Shown: positions 38,801-48,390 of the stretch, in pieces
Numbering within the stretch: the first letter of the stretch is position 1
Layout of the letters: each line of letters begins with the position of its first letter
Assembly (NCBI RefSeq): GCF_026745355.1
Contig: NC_079209.1
Location: 29,672,347-29,736,346, forward strand
Source of the DNA: Beta vulgaris subsp. vulgaris
Lineage: Eukaryota > Streptophyta > Magnoliopsida > Caryophyllales > Amaranthaceae
Direction: 5' to 3'
Length of the DNA: 64,000 bases
Translations under genes and position numbers: made by a program
The notes under the pieces: generated by a model
What the model saw: only the letters and a program-made list of their open reading frames with translations
The model's database searches: none
What the model was told of the DNA's origin: nothing

Positions 38801-41800
38801 CCTAAACACTTACCCTATTAAGGAAAAGTAAGGTACAGCTTATCAAAGCCAAAGAAAAGTGGATTAAAGGAGGTAAAAATTAATAATTCCAAACTCTGAA
38901 CCTAAATCAGCCAGCATTGGAAGCATGAAACTACTCCCTCTTAAGTGTGTTCCCATGTAAAACCATGTGGTCAACTTAATCTAAGGATAAAACTCAGCTT
39001 TTGAATGGCAAACTTCCAAGTTCCAACAACTTGGTGACAACAGAAATTAGGTTTCCATGCGAAACTCACCAAGAAAAGTTATTTATATGATCCCAAGATA
39101 TCAGAACTTACATCCCCATCTTATGGAAAACTCTTACCCAAGGAAAAGGTCTTTTGTTCTTCGGGAAATTTACTCAATGAGATAAGCCCCTTGAGCTTAC
39201 TAGCGATGCAAAAGTCTTAATCAAGAACAAATAGCATATTCGGCAAGGTGAAACTCAGGATGATTGTATGCAAATAAAAGATTTATTCTCCATATTTTGA
39301 GCACATATTGCATGCAAATAGTTTTGGGGACTTGGAGAAGATAGCATACCTGAAGACCTTGAGGAGTTAATAAGTGAATCTCAATTCTGGTGCATTTTCT
39401 GAAATAAGGAAATATTATCAGTAACACAAGCATAAGATGCATTATATTTTCAATCACAATTAGTTAATTGCTTTTCTACTTGACAACCAATATAGTAGTC
39501 CAATATTCAAAATATCATATATTAAAGGTCTATAAACCATTATCATCAAGAAGATGTGGAACAAAGCAATTGGTCCAGCACCACCTCACAAAACATGTCA
39601 GACCAAACTAGCCAAACCGAAATCATTGACCACTTTTTTTCACAGGAAGTGCACACACATCACGATTTCATATACTCAAAATATCATATATTAAAGGTCT
39701 ATAGTAGTCCAATATTCAAAATATCATATATTAAAGGTCTATAAACCATTATCATCAAGAAGAATGTGGAACAAAGCAATTGGTCCAGCACCACCTCACA
39801 AAACATGTCAGACCAAACTAGCCAAACCGAAATCATTGACCACTTTTTTTCACAGGAAGTGCACACACATCAGGAATGCATATACTTCGGCTATGTTTAG
39901 TTCACCTGACTGAACTGATGTGTACTTATTTTTTCTTATCTAATCTGATTTATAAGATCTTATCTTTTATAAAATATATTATTACTGTTATATTATTACT
40001 TTGTAATTCATTATTATGCATTACATTATAATATCTTATTTATAGCATTACTATTATTATCATTTTATTTCTATAACAACTTTTACACAACTTTTATTAA
40101 TAATAATAATTATTATTATTATCATTATTATAATAACAACAATAATTATAATCATAATAATAATAATTATATAACCCAAGTCATTAACTTATAAGAGCAC
40201 TTATAAAATGTTTCACACTCACCTTAAAAAAAAAATGTTTATAGTATTACTATTATTATCATTTTATTTCTATAACAACTTTTACACAACTTTTATTAAT
40301 AATAATAATTATTATTATTATCATTATTATAATAACAACAACAATAACTATAATCATAATACTCCCTCCGTTTCATATTAATCTACACACTTTGACATTT
40401 TACACTATTCACAAATTACACTTTGACTCTTGTTTGTGATTTATACGTGAATAAAAACATAGTCATGTGGGATCTTGTTAGATTCGTCTTAATATGTATT
40501 TCATTAATATATACTTTTTATAATTTTTACAAATACAAAACTAAATATATATGTCTTCAAAGTTTTACATTGGCATGCGTGAAAAGTGTAAGTGTGTAGA
40601 TTAAAATGAAACGGAGGGAGTAATAATAATTATTACTAAAATAATTATATAACCCAAGTCATTAATTTATAAGAGTACTTATAAAATGTTTCACACTTTC
40701 CCTTAAAAAAATGTTTCACACTTGAGAAGTCGGCACACTCAACTCTTTTTTTTTCATATAAAATAAAATAAGATATACAAACAACTATGACTTGCGCAAG
40801 AAAGAAATGGATAGCGTGCAACTTCAAATAGCTAGAGAGATTTGGAATTCGCTAGGAAGAGGTATACCGGATCTAAATTTATAATTTGTATTTCGCACTT
40901 AGCTTATTTTGAAATGTAATCCGAACTTAGTAATTTCGTTGTCATGAATTTGAGCTATCATAGATTGGGTCCGTTTCGCGAAATAGCTTATAATGGAAAC
41001 ATAGATTGGCCATCGCGGCGTGAAATTTTTAAATAAAGTTCACACAAGTAGCATTTTAACCTTGTTTTTCCTCTATTTTACTTCCTATACAATATTATGT
41101 CCAAAATTGTAATAAATACAATATTTGGGGTACTTAAGATGATATTTGAACATAAAATTTTGTACAAAAGCTCGTTCATAAGTAAAATGGAAAATGAAAG
41201 ATATTCATGAAAAACAAGGAGCGATTTAAAAGATAAACGATAGAAGAAAATGAGGTAGAAAATTTGGAAACGTATCCATTGGTGTTGTTTTTATCCATTT
41301 TCGATTGATGGTAGGAGGGAACGGAGTTGCAGAGGACACAGGTTGAAGGAGGAAGAGGAACCGATCGAAAAGTTGAAGTGAAGAGGAAGAAGATGAACAT
41401 AATTGGTGTGCCAACTTGGTGAGAGAAAACGTGGGTTTCTTTCAACTCACATGTTCTTACTTTTTCAAATAAAAAAATTGGTGGGCCAAGGAGCTTTATC
41501 ATCTTTCTCTTTTTATGAGTCGTCACGTGATATGTTATCATCTAAAGATTTTTTTGCAATATTATAGTTCTTTCTTCTCAATACATACCTAATTATTTAA
41601 GACCAAAGTACCCTTTGCTATTCCCTTATATATGACATGGTGTAATTAGTGAGTAAGTCCTTGTAATATTTTGGAATTTGGATATGAATGAAAATCTGAT
41701 TTTTGTGAATTATAAGTAAAATTAATTATTATTATATTGTAAAAAATTAATTTCGCATACCCGTACCCGTGTCCAAATTCCGGAAAGAGTCCCCGTGTCC

Positions 41801-43454
41801 TGATTTTTTGGATATGCCGTACCGGACACTCAAATCCGTACCCATTTTCGACACTCCTAGGCCCTAGCCGAGTCCAGGTAACATAGGTGTCAAGTATTTT
41901 GAACAAAGGAAGTATATCAATAGATAAGTGCCTAAATAGCTAAAACGATATCTCCTCCTTCATATAAGAAAAATGTTCACAAGAGCATGGCCAATAGAGT
42001 TTACTAACAATAGGTCTCACATTCTCTAATTTTTATATGATGCTTCAAAGTCGCTTTCCTAGTAGCAGTAGGAAATTATCTCAAGATTACATGACAAAAG
42101 CACCACCAAAGATTAGAAGATAACCTCCCCCCAAAAAAAATGATTACAATTCTACATTCATTATAACTAAATTAATATTGTATAATATGATAATGACATT
42201 AGTTTGGGGTTCCAATTACACAAATCCATATTGTTAGGCTTTTGGCTAGGTACAACATCATTCACGAGATATGCAGCCAACACTTCTCACACATAAATCA
42301 TCCTTACGTTTGAGCAATCTCTAATTAGAAACACAATAATCCAAGATCAATAAAGGGGTAGGGGAGGAAAATGATAATTTAATAAAAAAAAATATAAACA
42401 TAAATATAAAAAAGCAGAAAGAACATTCTTGACCAAGTTGCCAATCTAATCTCAATTGAGAGACTTAAAGTTTTAAGTACAATTGGTAGATCCTTCTTAA
42501 GTCACTATATATAACTTATAACTAAAATTTCTATTTGAAATTCTAAGACATGTTCCCAACTTCCCAACCAGTCACCTAGAGAATGAAAAACATTTGAGTT
42601 TATTCTTGGCAGACAACATCACCCAAAACATGGCATATAAGTTCTGCTCTCCTCAAAGACACAAAAACGCCAACCAACAAGGAACATAAGCTTGAAGCTA
42701 ATCACTTAAGTTGTGGTCCACTGTACCCAGCACAACCTGGATCGCAATAACTAACAGGTAACCGCTATAATCAGTGCCTCGTTCTTCTCCCCACAGTCGG
42801 GTAACATTTGCTACATAGTTCTGATAACTCATAATCAACAATATAAATCATTTCACTAAGGACGTTGAAGATAGGCACGTCAATTCCATAAACTCTCCAT
42901 TACTCGAACTATGTAAGAGCATCTTAGATATGTCAATCATAAACCACTACTCCACAGTCATAAGAAAGGTGACAATCTATAACGAAAAACCCAACACAGT
43001 CCATTGAAGAAGCTGAGTACTCACTCACAAGTCACAATTCTAAAGTCCAAGTACCAAATTGGACTAAGTGAATCATCAACAAGTATGAGAAATCAATAGA
43101 AAACCCATATACCATTTCTCGGTCATCCCAAGTGTAACGCTCCAACATATCCCTTAATTCAAAAAATTAAAAAGCCTTCTTAAACTTACCGCTCCCTTAA
43201 AAAGTAGGGTAAACAAAAACATAATAGATAGCGATAATAAACAGTGAGACGGTCTTATGGTATTTTAATTTGTATGTGAATCCAATAAAACCATATACGA
43301 ATTGAAACTATAAACCCTAAGAAGAATAAAAAGCAAGATAGAGAATATACGCCACAATAAGATTGAGCTCTTGAGGGCTGGTGAAATTGCCGACACAGGA
43401 ATGCGTGACATTGGTAGGCTTGTGAGCGGTGACGACGTAGTTCCATACGCTCAT
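17846..43454 (-). CDS. DDB1: DNA damage-binding protein 1 (DDB1), complete, 19 exons
   Basis: Adaptor of CUL4-RING E3 ubiquitin ligases: its beta-propellers link CUL4 to DCAF substrate receptors. In plants it also acts with DET1 and COP10 to repress photomorphogenesis and with DDB2 in nucleotide-excision repair, mostly in the nucleus. The spliced product is 1089 residues, about the usual plant length (around 1088). It starts [14 protein letters not shown] and ends EELTRLH. Conserved blocks seen throughout include [101 protein letters not shown] and [13 protein letters not shown]. Three propellers plus a C-terminal helical domain are expected from the family. The ATG at 43454 has A at -3 and matches the family N-terminus. 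No internal stop or frameshift was found. Confidence 0.96.
19577..20879 (-). other. DDB1 intron 16, no further feature
   Basis: About 1.3 kb of AT-rich sequence; no repeat or gene supported. Confidence 0.5.
21651..21790. mobile_element. hAT-like MITE, family A, copy 1 (DDB1 intron 15)
   Basis: 140 bp with terminal inverted repeats CAGTGTCACATAATTC and its near complement ending ATGTGACACTG. Flanks are TGTTAAGAC on the left and TGTTAGAC on the right, an 8-bp target duplication with one extra base. Homologous to the element at 27339-27480, including the GGGCGAA-type interior. Confidence 0.8.
21869..22125. mobile_element. Stowaway-like MITE (DDB1 intron 15)
   Basis: Ends CTACCTCTG and its complement at GGAGGTAG, flanked by TA on both sides. 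The inner arms TTTAGTTGCAACGTTTTGAC and GTCAAACGTTGCAACTAAA pair. 257 bp, non-coding. Confidence 0.8.
24013..24197. mobile_element. hAT-like MITE, family B, copy 1 (DDB1 intron 13)
   Basis: 185 bp from CATGGTGTCAAAA to TTTTCAAACCATG. The flanks are ACCGTAGT (24005-24012) and ACCATAGT (24198-24205), an 8-bp duplication with one mismatch. The interior is rich in CGCATCGTA-type motifs and matches 33604-33826. Confidence 0.75.
26160..26580. repeat. AT-rich dispersed-repeat candidate (DDB1 intron 11)
   Basis: Begins and ends with related motifs (GCACCCAAGTGCAT near 26201 and GCACCCTAGTGCAT near 26556) and holds several TGTTCTTTT motifs between them. It may be a degenerate transposon, but no target duplication was found. 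Confidence 0.4.
27339..27480. mobile_element. hAT-like MITE, family A, copy 2, at the DDB1 intron 11 splice donor
   Basis: 142 bp, termini CAGTGTTACCTAATTC and GAATTAGGTAACACTG, perfect inverted repeats of at least 16 bp. The flanks are a perfect 8-bp direct repeat GACCATAC at 27331-27338 and 27481-27488. The right copy touches exon 11 (27489-27597). On the gene strand it reads GTATGGTC, the first eight bases of the intron, so the target duplication is the splice donor. Confidence 0.9.
29671..29822. repeat. Two-copy tandem repeat (DDB1 intron 10)
   Basis: GACTCTTCATTTT..ATACCAATCGGGTA..GTTAGCCC..GATAGTTGAGT occurs at about 29671 and again at about 29766, period about 95 bp. The rest of this 3-kb intron shows only scattered AT-rich sequence. 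Confidence 0.75.
33440..33597 (+). mobile_element. Helitron-like 3' end (DDB1 intron 4)
   Basis: A 16-bp hairpin (GCACGCATCGTGTGC) is followed six bases later by CTAG and then T, the layout of a Helitron 3' terminus. The preceding 130 bp (GATTAAAAATT..CCTTGATTTATTA..AATTTAATTTTCTACAT) match 44670-44807. The 5' end was not found. Confidence 0.6.
33604..33826. mobile_element. hAT-like MITE, family B, copy 2 (DDB1 intron 4)
   Basis: 223 bp starting CATGGTGTCAAAA and ending TTTTCGAACTACG. Flanked by a perfect 8-bp duplication AGTTCAAT at 33596-33603 and 33827-33834. It sits directly beside the Helitron-like end. Homologous to 24013-24197. Confidence 0.8.
35089..35343. mobile_element. Stowaway-like MITE (DDB1 intron 3)
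   Basis: Inner arms CTATTTCTATTGCAACAATT and its complement near 35311-35333, outer ends CATCCTCCATTC and GAACGGAGGAAG, with TA at each flank. About 255 bp. Confidence 0.7.
35947..36450. other. Low-complexity stretch in DDB1 intron 2
   Basis: A C/T-rich half (35980-36240) followed by a G-rich half (36240-36440), giving long but meaningless open frames. No family recognised. Confidence 0.4.
36861..37038. mobile_element. Degenerate Stowaway-like MITE (DDB1 intron 2)
   Basis: Ends CTCCATCCATATAATTTTGG and its imperfect complement AAATAACATAGGGAG, with TA on the left and a changed dinucleotide on the right. Confidence 0.55.
37384..37525. repeat. GGACCGG-rich repeat (DDB1 intron 2)
   Basis: GACCGG or its variants appear about ten times, partly as direct and partly as inverted repeats. 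Similar GGTCCGGACC-rich stretches occur in plant dispersed repeats; the family is not identified. Confidence 0.55.
39491..39880. repeat. Recent tandem duplication, period 209 bp (DDB1 intron 1)
   Basis: A unit starting TATAGTAGTCCAATATTC at 39491 is repeated at 39700 almost without change; the second copy has one extra A in AAGAAGAATG and diverges after GCACACACATCA. The near identity points to a recent event. Confidence 0.85.
40040..40706. repeat. AT-rich tandem duplication, second copy split by a MITE (DDB1 intron 1)
   Basis: Copy 1 is about 40040-40225. Copy 2 starts at about 40238 and resumes after the MITE at 40621, ending near 40706. Shared segments include ATCATTTTATTTCTATAAC, ACACAACTTTTATTAATAA and TATATAACCCAAGTCATTAA. 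Confidence 0.8.
40362..40620. mobile_element. Stowaway MITE (DDB1 intron 1)
   Basis: 259 bp, CTCCCTCCGTTTCAT at the left and ATGAAACGGAGGGAG at the right, TA at both flanks (40360-40361, 40621-40622): the canonical Stowaway/Tc1-mariner signature. It lies inside the second copy of the duplication at 40040-40706. Confidence 0.92.
41640..41905. repeat. Dispersed-repeat fragment (DDB1 intron 1)
   Basis: Contains CCGTACCCGTGTCC and related GTGTCC/GGACAC motifs of a type common in plant repeats. No termini could be fixed. The rest of intron 1 (41906-43350) shows nothing I can name. Confidence 0.4.
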
Positions 43455-43880
43455 CTTTCTCTGAGTGTGCGCGCGATTTCTTCTGCTTCAGCTCTCTTTT
43501 CACACTCTCTTTCTCTCTCCTCTTCTAAGGAGCTGCTGGAAATGAGAAATCTCTTGTTTTGTTTTGGTTTTGGTTTTGGTTTTAGTTTTTTGCGGGATGT
43601 TGAGGAGCTAAGAAGATACTAACCCAGGCCCAGCATCTATTCCTAATCTCTATGGGTTTCAAAGGGTTAAAGAAAGAGGATATGGAAAAGAATGTAAAAC
43701 CTAATTAATTAAGAAATAAAAAGATAAAAAGAAGAACTATAATAAGAAAACAATGATCGTATAGTCCGTTTTTTTTCATCTTATCTGTGAGTCTAGTTTT
43801 TTCTAGGACGTGTAATGAAAGCAAAATACTATCCTCGTAGTGACTTTCTCAACGCGTCTCTAGGCTATTAATGTAGTTTT
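43455..43880 (-). promoter_or_regulatory. DDB1: Probable DDB1 5' UTR and promoter region
   Basis: On the gene strand the 100 bases before the ATG are GA-rich (GAGAGAGAAAGAGAG), typical of plant 5' UTRs, followed upstream by a (CCAAAA)n microsatellite (43556-43590). No clear TATA box was identified. Only about 430 bp separate the start codon from transposon-derived sequence, so the proximal promoter must be short or overlap it. Confidence 0.5.
43556..43590. repeat. (TTTTGG)n microsatellite
   Basis: Four or more TTTTGG units just upstream of the DDB1 5' UTR. Confidence 0.85.
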
Positions 43881-43884
43881 TCGT

Positions 43885-44665
43885 GGAGAAGTATTTGGAG
43901 CTTGAAAGCATAGATGAAAGAAGACATGTTGTGGCGTGTGGGTAATGGCATGGATATCAACATTTGGAGTGAGCCGTGGGCAGCCGATGATGATGGGCTG
44001 TTTATTACTTCATTACCGCAAGACAGTGTTACTAAGGTGAACCAACTCATCGAAACAAATGGTATTGAGTGGAACGTTGAGTTAGTTGATGAAATTTTTA
44101 GTGAAAGGGATAGAATAGTGGAGGGCAACCTTTGAATAGTGGGACAAGCTCGAAGATCTGGAGCCCTCCACCTGTTAACACCCGCAAAATTAATTTTGAT
44201 GCCAGCCTTGTTGTGGATGGATGGGTTGGACTTGGGGTCGTTGCTAGAGACTCGAATCGTGATGTAATTTTTCGCTGCTATTCGTCGTTTGCATGCCTAC
44301 TGGACTCCTGAAATTGCGGAGGCCAAGACTCTTGAGATGTGCGTGAGATTGGGCAAATAATTTGACTTGAAGGATGTCATTTTGGAGTCTGGTTGTCAGA
44401 CGGTGATGAATAGGCTTTCAAAGACTGCTTTTTATCTTTCGAACCTAGACAATATTTTAGCAAACATTCTTTCTTCTTGTAATTCTTTTTCCTCTCTTAT
44501 TTGGTCTCATGTGAAAAGAGAAGCTAACTTCGTTGCGCATCATTTAGCTAAGTTGACTCCCTTTGGGATTGAACAAATTTGGGAGAACCACGCTCCTTCG
44601 GAGGTGACTCCTTACATTCTAATGAACAATTTGTTCGTGATTAATATTATCCTCTCACTTTTCCC
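43885..44665 (+). pseudogene. LINE-type reverse-transcriptase tail and RNase H fragment
   Basis: The first part resembles the region after plant LINE reverse transcriptase (MLWRVGNGMDINIWSEPW). From about 44185 an RNase H-like domain of the RVT_3 type is seen: KINFDASL with its Asp, GLGVVARDS, then AEAKTLEMCVRLG and HVKREANFVAHHLA. The frame breaks at a T5 run near 44269-44273 and an in-frame TAA follows near 44358. So it is a broken fragment of a LINE or a LINE-derived RNase H gene. It may have been carried by the Helitron-like element that ends at 44807. Confidence 0.75.
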
Positions 44666-44669
44666 GTAA

Positions 44670-44807
44670 AAAAACTAAAGTTTTTTATAAAAATTTTGAG
44701 AGTGGGATGAACTGATTAAAAATTCAACAGTCCTTGATTTATTATATGTAAGTACCAATTAATTTAATTTTCTACATTGTTTCACACGTATCGCGTGCAT
44801 ACACTAG
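44670..44807 (+). mobile_element. Helitron-like 3' end, second copy
   Basis: Matches 33440-33597, with hairpin CACACGTATCGCGTG and a terminal CTAG at 44804-44807. The CTAG overlaps the CACTAG start of the next element, so the exact boundary is ambiguous. Confidence 0.5.
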
Positions 44808-45090
44808 TGGAAAAAACCTTATATGTCACTTAGTAACAGATGCGTTTTTGTAAAACCGCATCCGAAAATCAACATTAAAAATGGGAGGGGAAGGTGGGAG
44901 GATAATCTGATGTGGTCCTCTTGTGGACCGCATCAGATTATAAAAACTGATGCGGTTTTTTTAAAATCTGATGCGGTTTAGTTGACCGCATCAGATTTCT
45001 TAATTTTTCGAAGGTGATATAGCTGGCCCAATCTTCCCAAAATCGCTAGCCCAATATTTTCGCCCCTAATAAAATCTAAGGGGTTAATCC
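44802..45090. mobile_element. CACTA-like terminus with subterminal repeats
   Basis: Starts CACTAGTGGAAAAAACC, a CACTA-type end, followed by five or six TGATGCGGTT/AACCGCATCA motifs in both orientations (44838-45000). This is the same architecture as the element at 217 but with a different core sequence, so a different family. The other end is not visible; the element may be cut by the gypsy LTR at about 45374. Confidence 0.65.
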
Positions 45091-45373
45091 TAAGTGTGGG
45101 CATCCTCAGATTCCTCACTCAACATCTTCTCTCTCCTCACCTCCCCTCTTCTTTCTCCTCACCTCCCTCTCTTAGGCGTCGCATCTTCTCTCGTCACCTC
45201 CCCTCTCTCAGGCACCCCATCTTCTCTCTCCTCACCTCACTATCTCACGAGCCTCTATCTTCTCTCTCCTCATGATATGGATGCAAAGGCACTTGTTAAC
45301 CATGAGCCTATTGACTTGACCATGGACACCTTAGGGTTTGAAATCAAGAACAAGAACCAAGTCTTGGCTTGTG
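45090..45373 (+). other. CT-rich repeat leading into a short unknown coding-like stretch
   Basis: 45110-45270 is a repeat of CTTCTCTCTCCTCACCTCCC type. From an ATG at about 45275 an open frame (MDAKALVNHEPIDL) continues to the LTR edge near 45373. It could be the first exon of a gene carried by the CACTA-like element. Not recognised. Confidence 0.35.
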
Positions 45374-45956
45374 TGATAACATGGGACTTAGAAGGAGGCG
45401 TGGAAAGGAGTGAAGAGGAGTCCTAGGTCTGTTAGGATTACTCCTTGCTTGCTACATAGAATCCTAGTTCTATTAGGATTGCTATGTTTATGTTTTACAA
45501 GATAAACATGTGACTTGTACGTACATGTTATCTTTAGGCGTGTGTTTTACTAATTAGGAGTAGGATAAGTTTATATTTTCCTAGTAGAATTAGTATAAGT
45601 TTTTATGTTTTCATAGTTGGATTAGCCTAAGTTGTACCTATATAAAGGGACCGTTTCTTTCAATAATAGTTAGAGTGATTTTGAGTTATATACATCTTCT
45701 TGATTGTTTGCTTGCTAGCTTAACAATTGAAACCATTAATTATTCTTCAGGAGTGTTGAATACTTAGTGTTAAACATCTTAATTCAGGAGTGTTTTAAGA
45801 GTGTTTAGAGTTTTTATTCAAGTTTCAGGAGTGATCTTGAATAAAACCATATCCTTGTTCGACTTTTATCCTTGTTGTTCGAAATTCTTGGAGTCTTTTC
45901 TTCAAGATTTACATTCATACTTGATTATTAGACTTATTGGTTTAGTAATCATATCA
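45374..45956 (+). mobile_element. 5' LTR of the plus-strand gypsy element
   Basis: Edges inferred from short inverted ends TGATAAC and ATATCA and from the adjacent PBS. A TATAAA box at 45641-45646 (CCTATATAAAGGG) is a good U3 promoter candidate. The left edge is uncertain by a few bases. Confidence 0.6.
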
Positions 45957-45958
45957 AG

Positions 45959-45967
45959 TGGTATCAG
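45959..45967 (+). other. Primer-binding site (initiator tRNA-Met type)
   Basis: TGGTATCAG two bases after the LTR end; only nine bases of the usual twelve match. Confidence 0.75.
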
Positions 45968-46206
45968 TTTTCCAGAGAGGAGAGGATAGAAAGGATTCTC
46001 TTTGATCAACAAAGATCCGAGGGCTACCAATAAGGTTCGAACATTACTACTTGTCCAAGACTTGATCTTTTGCTACCAAGAACCAATCTTGACACTTCAA
46101 GATTGCTAAGACAAGGTTCAAGAAGTGGTTTTTTATCCAAGATTGCATCAAGATCCATTCTTTAAGATCAAGAAAGTAGTAGGAGACACTCGAAAGCACC
46201 TTAACC

Positions 46207-48390
46207 ATGGCATCCGAGATGGACAAACTTGCTATGGCTATGAGTGATTTGGCTCGTTCTTAAACTGAGTCACGTACATAATTGAGTGCCTTAGCACAAT
46301 CTCAAGCTGAGTCACGCAATCATATGGGAAGAATGGAGGCACGTCTAGATGCCATTGCTAGCATAATCACCAAGAAGCTAGATCCAAATAGCGCGACATA
46401 CATGGGCGCCAACTCGGAGGATGAAGGTGATGAAAGTGAAGCAAGATCATCCAAGAACACCTACCAAGATGATAGGGGTTTGAAACTAGATGACTATACT
46501 GGAGAAGGCAATCCAGAAGACTTGTTGGAGTGGATTCGCCAACTAGAAAAGGTGAGTGATTATAGGGGCTTTGATGATAAAAAGAAGTTCAAAGTGGCTG
46601 CTATTAGACTCACGAAATATGCTGGAATTTGGCTTGAAGGGTTGCACGCACAAAGAGCTAAGAAAGGCAAAACCAAGATGTTTAGTTGGGAGAAATTAAA
46701 AGGGAAACTTAAAGACAAGTTCTTACCTGATGATTATGAACAAAAGCAGTTCATAAGACTCACATCAATAAGCCAAAATAATCTAAGTGTACATGAATAC
46801 ACCATGGAGTTTGAGAAGCTAGGCCTTATATGTGATATAGAAGAGAAGGAGATGCACAAAACAACAAGGTACATTAAAGGCTTGAATAGGAACATAGCCA
46901 AGAGAGTTGAAGTTTCTACTTACCACTCCTTTGCGGATGTGACTAAGTTAGCTAAGAAGTTTGAAGAACATGACAAGGAGGAGAAACCTAAGGGAACATA
47001 CACACCTAGGTATGACTCTAATGCAAAAGGAAAGGCTACTACTTCCTACACAAAGTGGATAGAAAGTTCTAAACCTAACAATACGCCTAAAGAGGACACT
47101 ACTATGGAGAAAACTAAAGTGGCTGTGCCTAAGGAGAAGTTTGAGGAGTTGAGGAAGTGCTTCAAGTGTCAAGGAAGAGGACACATAGCAAGCAACTACC
47201 CTACAAAGAAAGCTCTCACCATGAGACAATACTTAGCCTTACAAGAAGAAGAAAGTAGGTATGAGTTCAACCCTGAAGAGGAGCAAAACATGGGAGAAGA
47301 TGATGAAGAAGAGGATGCTTTTGCAGAGGATGATACAAGACTTATAAGGGTGATTCGACGCACCTTACATGTGGACCATACACCTAATATGGCGCAAAGG
47401 GAGAATCTTTTCCACACTAGATGCAAGGTAGGTGAGTATACATGCAATGTGATAATAGATAGTGGTTCTTGCACTAATGTTATTGCATCTGAAGTGGTAT
47501 CTAAACTCAACCTAACCACAAGAGCACACCCTAAAGCATACAAATTGAGTTGGTTGGATGATAGCACTGGTATGAGGGTGAAGAAGCAAGCCTTTATTTC
47601 ATTCTCCATAGGAGGCTATAAAGATGAATTGTGGGGTGATATGTTGCCTATGAGTGCATGTCATCTTCTACTTGGGAGACTATGGCAGTTTGATAGAAAA
47701 GTCATTCATGAGGGAGATTCTAATGTGTATTCTGTGTTGGTTGGTTTAAAGAGGGTTCGACTACATCCTTTGGCTCCTAACCAAGTGGCGCCTAAACAAC
47801 CACCTAAAACACCAAGTTACTTCCTAAATTCTAAGGAGTTCGAACATGAAGTGGAGGAAGAAGGTTGTGCTTATGCTTTGGTTGTGAGACAAGTAAACAC
47901 AAGTGTCAAAACTCCTAACAATGACCAACTTGAAGCCTTGATGCACGAATTTGAAGATGTATTCCCTGAGGAGTTACCACAAGGACTTCCACCTTTGAGA
48001 GGGATAGAACATGCTATTGATCTTGTTCCTGACGCTCCACTACTTAACAAACCTGCTTATAGATGTGATCCACTGGCTTCTAGGGAATTGCAACGCCAAA
48101 TTGAAGATCTCATTGAGAAGGGGTATGTGAAGGAAAGCAGGAGTCCATGTGCTGTGCCAGCATTGCTAGTCCCTAAAAAGGATGGAACATGGAGGATGTG
48201 CATAGATAATAGAGCAGTCAACAACATCACAGTCAAGTATGGCTTCCCTATGCCTAGATTGGAGGATATATTGGATGAATTACATGGTGCTTCAATCTTT
48301 TCTAAGATTGATCTTCGAAGTGGCTATCACCAAATGAGAATTAGGGAAGGAGATGAATGGAAAACAGCATTCAAGACAAAAATCTGATTT
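46207..48390 (+). pseudogene. Gypsy gag-protease-RT polyprotein, broken
   Basis: The natural start is the ATG at 46207 (MASEMDKLAMAMSDLA), cut by a TAA at about 46261 and another stop shortly after; the long open frame resumes at 46282 for 701 codons. Order: gag (GNPEDLLEWIRQLEKV, FKVAAIRLTKYAGIWLEG), a CCHC knuckle at about 47158 whose last Cys is Tyr (CFKCQGRGHIASNY), protease with VIIDSGSCTN (about 47450), and RT starting VPKKDGTWRMCIDNRAVNN with [12 protein letters not shown]. The frame ends at EWKTAFKTK, before the catalytic Asp pair, so no active RT could form. Confidence 0.85.

Larger units (their letters stand above)
17846..43454 (-). other. DDB1: Exon map of DDB1 (minus strand)
   Basis: Coding exons 1 to 19, in transcript order: 43454-43351, 39398-39350, 35471-35412, 35030-34939, 32782-32731, 32587-32525, 32402-32353, 31640-31565, 31351-31142, 30661-30555, 27597-27489, 25174-24974, 24882-24667, 23258-23148, 22744-22469, 21154-20880, 19576-19225, 18861-18577, 18427-17846. 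Every intron is GT-AG and phases agree across all joins; lengths sum to 3270 bases. Boundaries were placed by eye and could be off by a base in absolute position, least surely at 19225. The longest introns are intron 1 (39399-43350), intron 2 (35472-39349), intron 10 (27598-30554) and intron 11 (25175-27488). Confidence 0.88.
45374..48390 (+). mobile_element. Ty3/gypsy element (5' LTR, gag, protease, partial RT), 3'-truncated
   Basis: A different family from copies 1 and 2. The LTR spans about 45374-45956, with the PBS at 45959. Gag-pol runs from 46207 to about 48382, where homology stops inside reverse transcriptase. No RNase H, integrase or 3' LTR follows. Confidence 0.8.

Noticed and set aside
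47196..47609. Minus-strand frame of 137 codons
   Set aside because: Antisense shadow of the gypsy gag-protease frame.
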